Assembly (NCBI GenBank): GCA_030062745.1 | Contig: CP099854.1 | Coordinates: 9,140,014-9,204,013 of the forward strand | Direction: 5' to 3' | Source: Capitulum mitella | Taxonomy: Eukaryota; Arthropoda; Thecostraca; Pollicipedomorpha; Pollicipedidae | Length of the DNA: 64,000 nucleotides | In this document: in pieces, positions 36,001 to 45,830 of the stretch | Layout of the letters: each line of letters starts with the position of its first letter | Numbering within the stretch: the stretch's first letter is position 1 | Notes under the pieces: model-generated | Told to the model about the DNA's origin: nothing | The model's database searches: none | Seen by the model: the letters and a program-made list of their open reading frames with translations, nothing else | Position numbers and translations under genes: made by a program

Positions 36001-36565
36001 CCTGGTGGGGCCGTGCAAAGGGAACTGGGACGTGGTGCTCGTGGAGCATTCTTTTTTTTCTGCACTGGCGCCGCTCCAACACATTGCACTCGAATCGCAT
36101 GTGAATCGTATACCCTAGTTGTTTAATTTTTGTGCGGCATTATTAGGTGACCAGAATGCACGCTTGATCAAAACCGGTCAAACTTGGGATAATCAGGAGA
36201 TTGCCAATTGATTTCCGTAAATATGGTGCTTTTCAACCCGCGGTACGCCTCAGGCGTTCTAGAACTCCATAAATGTTCACAGGCGATCAATGGCCAAGAA
36301 CACACATATTTGCGTCCATTGGAACTAATACATCTCGACATCCAAAGGGGCAAGTTCGCGACGGGTTGGCTCCTGAGACACAAGATTTGACCCAAAATTG
36401 AACGTCTGAGCCCGAGAGACAGTGCGTCCTAACTCACTTGCAAACACGTCAGCGGGGCGCAATGTCGCGTTCATCCCACATTTTCCATGGAACAGTGCTC
36501 CCAGACGGGCACCCACCTCCGCTCAGCAGCAGTCCAACCACGACGGCAGCTCTCAGTGACGTCAT
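20920..36565 (-). CDS. Secreted mosaic serine protease: LDLa, PAN, trypsin; 13 exons
   Basis: Exons in transcript order: 36517-36565, 34112-34229, 33372-33442, 31627-31709, 30809-30956, 25566-25659, 24711-24861, 23913-24019, 23025-23135, 22487-22645, 21971-22087, 21578-21661, 20920-21041. All borders are AG/GT and all phases agree, giving about 470 residues if one extra base in exon 9 is discounted. Layout: signal peptide 1-20; LDL-receptor class A repeat with six cysteines (41, 49, 57, 64, 70, 79); PAN/apple-like domain about 80-157; basic linker; activation site R223/I224 in RIVGG; catalytic His268 (TAAHC), Asp316 (HDIAVL) and Ser421 (GDSGGP). Asp415 at the base of the pocket predicts cleavage after Arg/Lys. 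It should be an extracellular zymogen. The closest family I can name is the modular clotting/immune-type trypsins of arthropods; the substrate is unknown. Confidence 0.88.
21578..21661 (-). CDS. Protease exon 12 (catalytic serine)
   Basis: Encodes [20 protein letters not shown] and onward to VDG. Contains Asp415 (pocket) and Ser421 (nucleophile). Acceptor GTTTCAG, donor GTAGGT. 84 bases, phase 1 at both ends. Confidence 0.93.
21971..22087 (-). CDS. Protease exon 11
   Basis: Encodes [19 protein letters not shown], then EKEC and KKHYFPDG. Donor GTGAGA after GACG, acceptor GACAG. 117 bases, phase 1 at both ends. Confidence 0.9.
22286..22478. repeat. (CCAGA)n / (CCTGA)n pentamer tract in protease intron 10
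   Basis: A run of CCAGA units that grades into CCTGA units, interrupted by GATCAG-type changes. It ends about eight bases from the exon 10 donor. Confidence 0.9.
22487..22645 (-). CDS. Protease exon 10 (catalytic aspartate)
   Basis: Encodes [13 protein letters not shown], then RPVCLPPPF and [10 protein letters not shown]. Contains Asp316 and the cysteine (C122 equivalent) expected to tether the pro-segment to the catalytic chain. Donor GTGAGT. Confidence 0.93.
23025..23135 (-). CDS. Protease exon 9, with one extra base
   Basis: The first half reads [20 protein letters not shown] in one frame, and the second half reads [14 protein letters not shown] in the next frame. The switch lies at GCCTTACC (minus strand; plus 23066-23070). 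The exon is 111 bases where phase demands 110. Acceptor TTTCAG, donor GTGAGT. Confidence 0.85.
23568..23752. mobile_element. hAT-like MITE in protease intron 8
   Basis: 185 bp with inverted ends CAAGGGCGCAGCCAGG and CCTGGCTGCGCCTTTG. Flanking 8-mers CTTCCAAG (23560-23567) and CTTCCAGG (23753-23760) match at 7 of 8 positions, as expected for a hAT-type 8-bp target duplication. Non-coding. Confidence 0.75.
23913..24019 (-). CDS. Protease exon 8 (catalytic histidine)
   Basis: Encodes [17 protein letters not shown] and [11 protein letters not shown]. Contains His268. Acceptor CAACAG, donor GTAAGT. Phase 0 at its start. Confidence 0.93.
24711..24861 (-). CDS. Protease exon 7 (activation site)
   Basis: Encodes [18 protein letters not shown], then [15 protein letters not shown] and AFPWQ. 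Contains the zymogen cleavage site R223/I224 and the pro-segment cysteine. Acceptor TTTTCAG, donor GTGGGT. Confidence 0.92.
25566..25659 (-). CDS. Protease exon 6 (linker)
   Basis: 94 bases encoding [19 protein letters not shown] and DDDKLLR. There is no known domain. It is placed by exact phase fit: it starts with two bases, ends with two, and joins PAN exon 5 to exon 7. Acceptor GTTTCAG, donor GTGGGC. It is the least certain exon because no homology supports it. Confidence 0.65.
26700..27240. other. CpG-rich island in protease intron 5
   Basis: GC- and CpG-rich DNA, open in several frames with low-complexity Arg/Ala-rich translations, no family match. It could be an internal promoter island. 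Confidence 0.3.
27266..27490. mobile_element. Small inverted-repeat element in protease intron 5
   Basis: 225 bp bounded by CAGAGGCGGATT at the left and AATCCGCCTCTG at the right, a perfect 12-bp inverted repeat. The flanking 8-mers agree at 5 of 8 positions only. Non-coding; hAT-like by its CAG-type ends. Confidence 0.65.
29462..30398 (-). other. Unassigned minus-strand open frames in protease intron 5
   Basis: Two frames (29916-30398, 160 codons; 29462-29860, 132 codons) in an intron-sized gap. The second includes a (GCC)n-encoded alanine run near 29571-29593. No domain is recognised and no splice phase would add either to the protease. A block CCCCCTCCTTGG..ATCCTGGCTA near 29895-29920 matches the right end of the element at 33051-33249. 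Probably non-coding. Confidence 0.15.
30809..30956 (-). CDS. Protease exon 5 (PAN/apple core)
   Basis: Encodes [24 protein letters not shown] and [13 protein letters not shown]. The cysteines 108, 112, 118 and 130 follow the PAN/apple pattern, which typically binds proteins or sugars. Acceptor GCCAG, donor GTGAGC. Phase 0 start, phase 1 end. Confidence 0.88.
31440..31612. repeat. Degenerate ACGTTACG-type tandem tract in protease intron 4
   Basis: Irregular units of TCACGACGTTA/ACGTTATG repeat over about 170 bp, ending about 10 bp from the exon 4 donor. It is rich in ACGT palindromes. Confidence 0.8.
31627..31709 (-). CDS. Protease exon 4 (start of PAN region)
   Basis: Encodes [11 protein letters not shown] and [11 protein letters not shown]. 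Acceptor GTTTCAG, donor GTGAGT. Starts with two bases that complete Asp from exon 3 and ends in phase 0 next to Cys108. Confidence 0.85.
33051..33249. mobile_element. hAT-like MITE in protease intron 3
   Basis: About 199 bp with ends CAGGGGCGTGGC and (reverse) CAGCGGCGTAGCCAGG. Flanking 8-mers match at 5 of 8 positions. Non-coding. It ends 123 bp from the exon 3 donor. Confidence 0.6.
33372..33442 (-). CDS. Protease exon 3 (second half of LDLa)
   Basis: Encodes [20 protein letters not shown] and AGC. The acidic D..D..DE pattern is the calcium cage of LDL-receptor class A repeats. Acceptor TCCGCAG, donor GTGAGT. Confidence 0.93.
34112..34229 (-). CDS. Protease exon 2 (end of signal peptide, first half of LDLa)
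   Basis: Encodes [19 protein letters not shown] and [16 protein letters not shown]. Acceptor CTCCGCAG, donor GTGGGG. Begins with two bases that complete an Ala codon from exon 1, matching phase. Confidence 0.85.
34609..34680. repeat. (GGATATAT)n-like tract in protease intron 1
   Basis: Imperfect repeats of GGATATATNNGG over about 70 bp. Confidence 0.85.
36517..36565 (-). CDS. Protease exon 1 (signal peptide)
   Basis: ATG at 36565 followed by [16 protein letters not shown], a classic signal peptide, then donor GTGGGT. Phase 1 end fits exon 2. Confidence 0.85.
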
Positions 36566-36736
36566 TGCCCCGCTCGGCGAGCGTCTCACGGCCGGCAGCG
36601 AAGCAATTCCTTCAACTCGCAACGTAAATCCTTCACAGTCGCTGACGAACGCCGTTTGGCGCGGCGGCGGGTGCACCAGGACCAAGTCAACCCACAGACC
36701 CGACCTAGCACTGCCGCTGCAAGCCCTGCTGGCTAA

Positions 36737-36742
36737 TTTATA
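36737..36742 (-). promoter_or_regulatory. TATA box of the protease gene
   Basis: The minus strand reads GATATAAATTAG here, about 172 bases upstream of the start codon. This implies transcription starting near 36708-36712 and a 5' leader of about 145 bases. Confidence 0.6.
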
Positions 36743-36749
36743 TCGCGGC

Positions 36750-39700
36750 AGCGCAGGGCGGCCATGGCGCCCCGGGCTCTGGGGAGGTCACCCCTCTCTG
36801 GGTCATTACCGGCCCCAGCGGGTGAAAGCCCCCCGGAACCGGCCGGGCTCCGCAGCGTCCCTCTTTGACGGTGGCCTAGAGCGGAGCGGAGCCAAGGTCA
36901 CGTGCCGTGAACGTCCGCGTGTTTTGGGGGATCGGCGGCAACCGGCGGTGTGTTTAATCATCGCATCCGGTCCAGTGTGGCCGCCGCCCGCCGGTTTTCT
37001 GTCTGCGGAGTGACGCCAAACTGCAGTTTGGCGGAGTGACGTCGAACTGCTCTCAGCGCGTCAAAAGTGATGGTCTCGGGGTTGGAACGTGATGTGAAGG
37101 TTCGTGATGTGAACTGAGGGTTCGCCTGGCGCCTAAGCATTCGAGGATTCTCTGTCTGTGTTTCAGTACCTCGATAGGCCTTACTTCTCTTCCCTAAACG
37201 AACTTAGGTACTGAATTAAAAGCGATGTTGTTGCATCATTTTCTTGTTTGTTTCAGTGGGGAATTCCTTTTATTTCAATGCGCTTCGTAAAGCCCGAACG
37301 TCATCTTTCCTGCCTGACATCCCGGTGCGATATCACAGTCGAAAACATCCCCGCGTTCAGCACGTTCAGTCCGCGGCGAACCACCAAGAGACGCCGCCAA
37401 GATCGACCGAGCCTTCTCCGCGTGAGAGACCCGAGCCGGCGTCAGGATCTCCCCCCCCCCCTCCTCCCCCCGGAGTAGGCAGCGGGGCGGCAGCGTCATC
37501 CGCTTGTGTGTCACGACCTTCCTGCCCTCCCGCACGGAAGGACGTGAGGAAACGGTGTCCCGGGCGGCGACCTTGAGCGCCGACCTTGACCCTGTTACCG
37601 AGTGAACCTGACCCCAATCTCAGCGCCCGGTGCACGTGCACGTGAGGGGGCGTGGCTTTGGTGGCGGCGGTGTGCGAGGGCGTGAGTGCTGCAGAACTAA
37701 AGAAGCGGCATTCCCGAAGTTCCCACCGTGGCATTCCTTTGAATTTGAGACACAAGTGCTCTGTGTCATGTTCAGCACTTAAAAATACGTCTTGAAAAAC
37801 GGCAATGCGCGCTTCTTATGCCCGACTGGAAAAGGTATTCGTCTCATCAGTTGCCTGTCCAAATGGTCGGGCGCCTCACAAGATGGCTGTCTGATCTGGC
37901 CCTCTTAGCGTGCGACTGCAGCTTCCGTAGTCGGATCCAGGAGGCTTCCGAGGGAGGAATGGTTCGTCAGGGCACCTTCTCCAGAGAGCCGGGACTGTCT
38001 CGAAAGCCGAGACGGACCCTTGTTTTCTCTGCCCTTTCCTCGACCTGGTCCGAGTGCTCCTGTCTTGAATGTCCCGATTTTGTTTTCACGCGCGTCCGAC
38101 ATCCACCTGGGCAGGGAAGAATGAGGAGGGGGGGGGGGGTAATGGTCCCATGCTCTCCTTCAGATCCACCGTTGGCGATTTTAGAGGAACCTGTTGTCAT
38201 GCCCGTGGCAACCGGTGAGAACACCATGTCATGTACCGCTCAGTGAAGGTTGAGTAATGCTCGCTATTCACCCACGGACAGTTAGCGTCACACACAGTTC
38301 AGCCGTCCGCGGAAAAAACATGCCCCAACAACAGACAGGTCACAGTGTGACCCCCACAATTAGCGACACTTTAGAAGTGCCAGTGGTACGTTTAAAAAAA
38401 CACGCATACACATACACGGAGTGTATGTTATTCTACACAACTCTCATCGGATGATACTGTATCGTAACTCGTCAGAGGCCCGATTTCCCATTCTCAGTAT
38501 TCTAAAACTTCCGGTGGCCCCCCGTTCTCAAAACAAGTATTCGCTCCCATTTCAAAGTAGCGTTCTTTGAGCTATTATTCCTCTTTTTTGTCGCCTGGCG
38601 CCCTTGGGCAATGCTCGTTTCTTGCTTGTTTTCCGTCCTCTTTTGCCTTCTTCTCTGCACCTACGTTGCGGTGACGATGTTGATGTTTACAAAGTCTACA
38701 CTTACACATCACCTACATCCGCTATGTATGGTATGCTGTGTATTCGTGTTGCAAATATACCTTGTTCCAGATATGTACCATGAAAACAGCGGTTTCCCGT
38801 AATGTCTTCAAAATGGTCACTAAGGCATGTTGTCCCTGTTTCGGCTTTCCCATTTTCTTTTGCAAACCAGACATCCATGAGCCGGTCTTATGCGACTGTT
38901 ACCTGAACGACAATGAATTTAACGTAGCTTCTCCTCCGGACATTGACCATCATGGTCACCATGATGAAAGAAAAACTTTGCTCCTTTTATCAGTCCCTCG
39001 ATAGACGGCGCTAAGAACTCACTCTATAGGTGTCAGCAGAGTCGAAAAGCTCCAAAAATGACAATGTTGACAGGACTAAGTTGAATTTTAACCAAAGGCA
39101 AACCAACGCGTCACACGGCTGGTTTTGGGCAACAGTGGAAGCTTTGTTTCGCACGCAGACCTATGTAGCGCGAAATTTAGTGAGTAGATAGGCCATCACC
39201 AGCGCCATCCAACGGTGTCACATTGCAAATGGTCGGTGCACATGTTCGCGCGTCCCTGTGTTTCTTATGGGCCAATTTCCGGGACGGAAATGGTGCTGTT
39301 TGACGCTAAAATGGCTCCAAAAGGCGGACGGGCAGCTGGGCGATCAATTTAAACGGATTCAGGCCGGAGCGGCCGTGTAGCTTGCACGTGAAGCGCCAGG
39401 TGTCTAAACATATATATAAACACCCCTCCTTCATTGCCGCAAAACCGCTATCGCGAGGACGCAGTCGGTATGTGTGGCTGCTGTACATACCAATAGCTTC
39501 AGCCTGGTATGTGCGAACGCACGTGCTGAGATGAATGCCTTTGTCATTCATGCCTTTGGTTCAGGAGCCGTTGATGCCAGAGGCGCAAAATTTCGTGTAG
39601 GGCTGGGAAGTCACAAACACCATCCAGAAAAAACAAGATTTAGGGCATCAGTGGCCACATGCCATCCATGTTAGCGTGCAGTTTCTTGGAGCTGGGCATC

Positions 39701-40600
39701 CTCCGTTTGCGGGAAGGTGCACGATGCAGTTTTACTTGTATGACGAGGAAGTGGTCATGACGAACGGGAATCAGTTTTTATCGCTGCTGTCTCAGCAGTG
39801 TGACAGACAGCAGAAAAAAGATATGGAATTTTGATTTTCGCCCCAAATCATTTCCGAAGCGCAATGATTTTCATTTAGCTCAGAACCGAAAGAGATGAAG
39901 GCGTGCAAAGCGCGCTCTTAGCGAATGAGATTTCATACACGGCGGTCGCTCAGAAAAGATCGGACCTAGGCGTTTGTAAGTGTGTGAGTCCAAGCTTCCG
40001 GCGTCTAGCGCCAGACGCGCCGGCCGATCGCGACACAAGTGGCACCATCATCGGGTGCGCCGACTCGGCGGACGATTATGGTGTAGGTTTCGAGGCGATT
40101 CGTGGCGTGTGGCACGTGACGCGAGCAGGACCTCTGCTGAATTCAACTAATCATGGGTATAGGTCAAATGGCGGGTGCTGGAGACGCGAGACTTGGTGAC
40201 AATATGGGTCCCATTTGTGGGTGCGTGCTTTTGTGCCAGCCATCCACGTGCAATCCACGTGGTGGTCCACAGGCACGTGTTCCAATTTGGGCTCGGATGC
40301 CGCCGAGTGCCGGAAACAGACCTGAGCGGCCGAAATTTGGTAGGTAGATCTACCTACCTATCTACATTTCCAGAAAAAGTTTAAGTATTGTCGGTTATAA
40401 GTATGTTTCGGTATATAGCCGTCCTAAACCGGTGTCCTTGTCTATCAACAGTCAGGGCGAGAAAAGGGGTTACATTTCCAAAACTTAGTTCTTAATCGCT
40501 GACAGTGAATGTCCCCGACACTACAAGATCAGTTTATAAAGTCATTTCTTAGGCGTGAGTTCAAGCATTGTTCTGACTAGACCGGACTACATTCAGGATT
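36750..40600. other. Long intergenic stretch, no gene supported
   Basis: GC-rich up to about 38250, with open frames on both strands (e.g. 36438-37013, 37366-37755, 37818-38246) whose translations are Pro/Arg/Gly-rich and match nothing I know. It is AT-richer beyond. Poly-C near 37450-37460 and poly-G near 38128-38139. A (CTAC)n-like tract lies at 40338-40365. Confidence 0.5.
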
Positions 40601-40639
40601 GGTAGGAATCAGTGGGATCTCGGTGAACAATGTTTTTTT

Positions 40640-41177
40640 TCTTCAAATTGTGACGTCTAAGGCGAAATTCAAAGACATCTGACAAAGCACTCAGGCGATC
40701 AACGAAGGCAAGACAAACACAAAAGTTCAAGCGTGCTATCAAAATCAACTGACGAGAAAAAGACGCACAGGCTATATGGGAAATCATCTCTCGATTCGTA
40801 AAAGGCAGGAACGACCACAAAATAAACTTTGTCACTTACTATTGCAACGGAAAAATCTCTGCCTTTCTTATGAGAAACAGTGCTGACAAACCTGACCAAC
40901 TAAAGTGCATCAATGTAGTTTATCAATTCAAATATGATCTTGAAGACTTCCTTCGATGTACTGCATTTGTGTATCCACGATATTCTCACGGCGTCTGACA
41001 ACGCACTTATGCGACGGGACATCACTGGAGCACACGCGACACGAACATGACAGGTCATTAACACGACGGCAACTGGCGGACAAGAATGACGTCCTTCGGA
41101 CATGCCACGACGGAAGACTCCAAATCTGGGAAAGCATACTTATCAATGAATTCTCCCCAATCCTAAACAAACAATGA
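40640..41177 (+). mobile_element. Penelope-like retroelement relic (GIY-YIG endonuclease end)
   Basis: Frame-shifted pieces match the C-terminus of Penelope-like elements: KINFVTYYCNGKISAFLM and INVVYQFKYDLED near 40817-40948, then in another frame SRRLTTHLCDGTSLEHTRH and a tail RLQIWESILINEFSPILNKQ ending in a stop at 41177. The order and the SRRLT/ILNKQ motifs fit the GIY-YIG endonuclease of this group. The upstream reverse transcriptase is missing and the frames are broken, so it is dead. Confidence 0.7.
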
Positions 41178-41306
41178 AACCCTTGCACAACCCCAGAGGT
41201 ACTGGGTGTTGGGCCCTAATAACTATCCATGTGGTTTTATTTGTAATTGTTTTGTGTACATGTGTTTTATACGCATTCAAACGATATATATATATAATAC
41301 ATATAC

Positions 41307-41390
41307 GGTTCAGTTATGTCTCCGGTAATTCAGACCGGATTGCGTGTTTTCTGTCAATGACGTATCAATCGTCAATGACGTATGACGTAT

Positions 41391-41444
<54 letters not shown>

Positions 41445-41548
41445 AGACGTACCTTGCCAATGCTCACCTTTTCCACGTGGTGATAAAAATGACGTCATTG
41501 ACAGAAAACACGCAATCCGGTCTGAATTACCGGAGACATAACCGAACC
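41307..41548. repeat. Palindromic hairpin with (AT)n loop
   Basis: The left arm (41307-41361) and right arm (41491-41548) are near-perfect reverse complements (e.g. CCGGTAATTCAGACCGGATT against its complement) over about 55 bases. Between them lie TGACGTAT repeats and an (AT)n tract at 41392-41441. Confidence 0.9.
41445..41525 (-). repeat. Left copy of an 80-bp inverted arm
   Basis: CGTACCTTGCCAATGCTCAC through CGCAATCCGGTCTG. Its reverse complement recurs, diverged, at 48690-48766, bracketing the satellite region. Confidence 0.75.
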
Positions 41549-42478
41549 ATCGGGCAGGCGTCAACTCACCCTAATCACTCGTCGACAGCGACAGTAGCGC
41601 TCCCGACGGCGACTGGTAAAAATATGAAACGGTTTGCTCGCTAGTGCTTTCAACTTGCACCATTGGTCGGCAAAGAGGAGAATGCGGTGACCGTGCATTA
41701 TCTCGAGCGACCCAGGAAGAGTAACGGGACCAAGGTTCGTAAGTCAGGGGTTCATGTGCGGAGAGGCTCGTTAGCCAAAGGTTCCTAAGCATTAGGTTCG
41801 TATCGGGAAAGGCCCGTGTATGACAAGATTCGTGTCGGAAAAGGTTGGCTCCGGGTTTGAGCCAAAGGTGCAACCCTGCGCCGAAGGTACGGTGTAGGAC
41901 TTAAGAGGCCACAGGCCGATAAAGGGTGCGATCGGACTTGTCTCGGACCAACAAAGAGATTAGACTAGGTTAGATTAAGTTAGGCTAGGTTAGGTTCCTA
42001 TTTTAGGTCCGTTCTTTTCCGATGCCAACCTTTTCCGATAAGAACCTATGTTTACTAACGTTTCGTTAAAAACCTTTTCCTTACCGGCCTTTTCTCTAAT
42101 GAACCAAAGGTACAAACCTTTTTCAGCACGAAACTAGCCAAGTACACGGGCCTTTTGGAGATAAAACCTAACACAACGCTTCGCGCGACCTGATTTCTTC
42201 ATTGAACAGGGCGAAGCCTGACCACACCCTTTTATCGGCCTGCGGCCTCTAGTGTTCTGTGCCGCGCCTAGCATTGGCCTTACATTACCGCCTAGATTCG
42301 GCTCAACATCACGCCCAATGAACGCTTTCCGCAGTCGGTGAAAGTTGGCGGAATACCGCGTCCTTAGTGTGGGAAGCGAGTCTATGACTCCTTCACTCAC
42401 GGCCACCGTTCGTGGAGCCACTGCCTCGGGTGACGAGCTATTAGGGTGAGTTGACGCCTGCCCGACCATTAGGGTATC
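41549..42478. repeat. Foldback segment with inverted arms
   Basis: TCGGGCAGGCGTCAACTCAC at the left end recurs inverted at about 42442-42467. AGAGGCCACAGGCCGATAAA near 41905 recurs inverted near 42228-42250. The centre (41940-42170) holds repeated GGTTAGATTA and CCTTTTCCGATA motifs. No coding frame is recognised. Confidence 0.75.
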
Positions 42479-44349
42479 TCTAAGTGGCAATGCTGATGGC
42501 TCATGTGTTTTAACAGGTTCAAAAGCCATCTCCTATACAAGTGCACGCCAACCATTTCGGAGTGCTAGAGACGTCAAAAACTCAATAGTCACGTGCAATG
42601 TCAGTAATGGAACACACCAAGGTTCCTTCTGGTGTCACATCACCAACTGCATATCTCTAAGTGTGAATGCTAATTGGCTCGTGTGCTTAACAACAATCAA
42701 AACCCATCTCCTATACAAGTGCACGCCAACCAGTTCGAAGTCCCAGAGACGTCCAAAACTGATGTCACGTGTAATGCTCGCATAGGAGCATACCAAGAAA
42801 TCTTCTTGTGTCACACCATCAGTTGTATGTCTCAAAGTGTCATTACTTATTGGCCCGTGTGCTATAACACCGTGAAAAGCCATCTACTTTACAGGTGCAC
42901 GCCAACCAGTTTGGAGTGTCAGAGCGGGTTGACACTCATCAGACACGTGGGAGCCAAGTGAGGAAGCACACCAGGACACCTTCTGGTGTCACACAATCGG
43001 TTGAAGATCTGTAAGTGTCAATAACAATTGGACCGTGTGCTTTAATACGGTAAAAGGCATCTCCTATACAAGAACACGCCAACCAGTTTGGAGTGCCAGA
43101 GAGTTCCAGAACTCCTCAGGCACGCATGGAAACACGCCAAGACACCTTCCGGTGTCCCAAAATCGATTGCACATATCTAAGTGTCAATGCTATTGGTTCG
43201 TGTGCTATGATACGATCAAAAGCCATCTATACAAGTGCGTCCAAAACTCATCAATCACGTGCAATGTCAGTAACGGAACATGCCAAGGCGCCTTCTGGTG
43301 TCACATCATTAATGGCATGTCCCTAGGTGTGAATGCTAAATGGCTCGTGTGTTTAAAAACGATCAAAACCAATCTCCTATGCAAGTACACGTCAACCAGT
43401 TTGGATTCCCACAGACGTCCGAAACTGATCAGCCACTTGCAATGCTAGTATGGAGCATACCAAGACACTTTCTGGTGTCACACCGTCAATTGGATGTCTC
43501 AGAGTGTCAATACTAATTGGCCAGCGTGCTACAATGCCGTGAAAAGCCATCTGCAATACAAGTGCACGCCAACCAGTTCGGAGTGTCAGAGCGGTTTGAC
43601 ACTCATCAGGCACATGGAAGCCAGGTGAAGAAATACACCAGGCACCTTCTGGTTCTCTATGTGTCAATAGCAATTGGCCCGTGTGCTTTAGTAACGTGAT
43701 AAGCCATTTACTTTCCTACACAAGTGCACCCCAGCCAGTCTGGAATGTCAGAAAGATCTGACACTTATCAGGCACGTCGAATCCAAGCGAGAAAACAAGT
43801 CGAGACACCTTCCGGTGTTACACACACTGTCATAATCAACTGCATATCTTTCGGTGTCATGATGACCCGTGTGCCTCAGTACCGTGAAAAGCCATCTCCG
43901 ATACAAGAGTACGTCAACTAGTTCGGTGTGCCCGAGAGCTCCCAAACTGATCAGCAACTTGCAATGCTAGTATGGGAGCATACCAAGATACCGTTTCAGG
44001 CCACACCACCGACTGGATACCTCGACGTGTCAGTGCTAATTCGCATGTGTGCTTTAATACCGTGAAAAGCCATCCCGTATACTAGTGCACGCCAACCCAT
44101 TCGGAGTGTCAGAGAGTTATGACACTCATCAGACATGTGGAATCCAAGTGAGGGTCGCATCAACACACCTTCCGGTGTCACAAAATCGATTGCAGACCTC
44201 TAATTGTCAATGTCATTTGGCTTCTGCGCGTTAATACGGTTAAAAGCCATCCATTATACAGGTGGACGCCAACCAGTTTGGAGTTCCCGAGAGTTACAGG
44301 ACTCATCGGTTGTATATCTCTAAGTGTCAATGCTAATGGTCCGGGTGCT
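42479..44349 (+). repeat. Tandem array of about 177-bp units, forward orientation
   Basis: The marker GCCAACCAGTTNGGAGT recurs near 42545, 42724, 42900, 43078, 43391, 43568, 43733, 43915, 44088 and 44267, mostly 175-183 bp apart; one unit near 43222 has lost the marker. Each unit also holds CTTCTGGTGTCACA, CTCTAAGTGTCAATGCTAAT and GAAAAGCCATCTC. Units differ by some 10-25 per cent by eye. Open frames across it are by-products of the repeat. Confidence 0.92.
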
Positions 44350-44353
44350 TTAA

Positions 44354-45557
44354 CCCTATTCCTGGAGGGCTAGACGGTATGATCGATCCCCAGCAGGGGG
44401 GCGGATTCGGCCCCCTCCCGAGATCTCGAGAACTACACATCCGATTTCATTGCAACAAACGGCAATCGATTGACCATGACGTAAACTACATTTTTATGAA
44501 AAGAAATTTTTAAATTTTTAAAAACTGTAGATACAGGGGGGCAAAAATGTCAAAATGGGGGGTATTTTTGGACTTCTTATAACTCCGTTGTTTATTGACC
44601 GATTTCGATGAACCTGGCATGCATCCAGAGATTATGGATAGGACTTTTACTATTGGTACACAAATCCGAAATTTTGGGAAAACTCTTGGGCGTTCGCAGG
44701 GTTTCAAAAATACGAGGATTAGTTTTTTTAACAAATGAATGAACAAAAAAGGCAAAAACACTTTTTTGGCCTTTGCTAGTCATGTTATGCTAAGCAAGTA
44801 CAAATCGCATTACAATGTTTGTATAATGTTAGCATAAGCGGTGCCAGGGACATGAAAAATGAGGAATAGTCATGGTCACACGTTCTTCAGATCAGCTTGT
44901 GACCTTTGGCCTTAAATGACCTCCAGTTACCTTGGGGTCACTTGGAATGATCTCGTGTGCATTTAATATTATCTGTAAACGTTTTCAATTATTTGAATTA
45001 ACTCTATTTCAAAAATTTCATTTTATGGCTACTACGATATAGGGTACGCGCACTGACATTTTAGGTTATAGCTCCGTGACCCAACCTGATATCAAGCTGA
45101 AACTGATACACAAGTAGAGGGCACCTTTTTACGTCACATATATTCCGGGTTTGGCATTTGAAAAAAAACAGCGCAAAAAGTATTGCAAAAAACAAATTTT
45201 GATTTTGACCTTGGCCTGACCTTGTAAAGTGACCTCAGATAAACAAAATTATATCTGCACATTGTCCAACTATTTAGCTATTCATCCATATAAAGTTGTA
45301 AGTTGTATCTTAAGAACGATGTTTTTGGCAGACATTTTCCTTTTCCCCCTCAACATGGCCAAAATGGCCTGAGGTGCCTCCCAAAAACGTTGTCTGGCTC
45401 CGCCCCTGAGCAAAACAGAATTCTGAAATTTTGTGACGGCAAGAAGACAAAATAGCTAGGAAAAGTCACCAAGTTTCGTAAAGCTGCGCCAAAAAGCCTA
45501 GAATTGTCAAGCAAATAACCCGAGGGGGGCCAATTTAGTCTCCTGCCGGGAATAGGG
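44354..45557 (-). mobile_element. TTAA-flanked element, copy C, inside the satellite
   Basis: A 1204-bp copy in inverted orientation relative to copies A and B, between TTAA at 44350-44353 and 45558-45561. Internal order is the same as the others, including the AGGTCA-type cluster (as TGACCT) near 44899-44938 with spacing kept but two half-sites mutated. The 177-bp unit resumes directly after it, so insertion postdates the array. Confidence 0.88.
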
Positions 45558-45561
45558 TTAA

Positions 45562-45830
45562 TACGACCAAAATCCATCTCCCATACAAGTGCATGCCGAC
45601 CGGTTCGGAGAGCCAGAGACGTCCGAAACTCGTTAGTCACGTGCAATGCCAGTATGGGAGCATACCGGGACATCTTCTAGTGTCACACCGCCGAATGCAT
45701 GCCTCTTAGTGTCAATGTTAATTGGGCTTTGTGCGTCAATACCGTGAGAAAACATCTCCTATACATCTGCACGTCAACCAGTTCGGAGTGCCAGAGGGGT
45801 CTGACAATCATCGGGCACGTGTATTCACAC
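45562..45830 (+). repeat. 177-bp array, continuation after copy C
   Basis: Two further units with markers near 45595 and 45773, the same orientation and spacing as before. Array character fades near 45830. Confidence 0.88.

Noticed and set aside
35891-36118. Open segment on both strands between protease exons 1 and 2
   Set aside because: No polypyrimidine tract or donor of quality, and the protease model needs no exon here.
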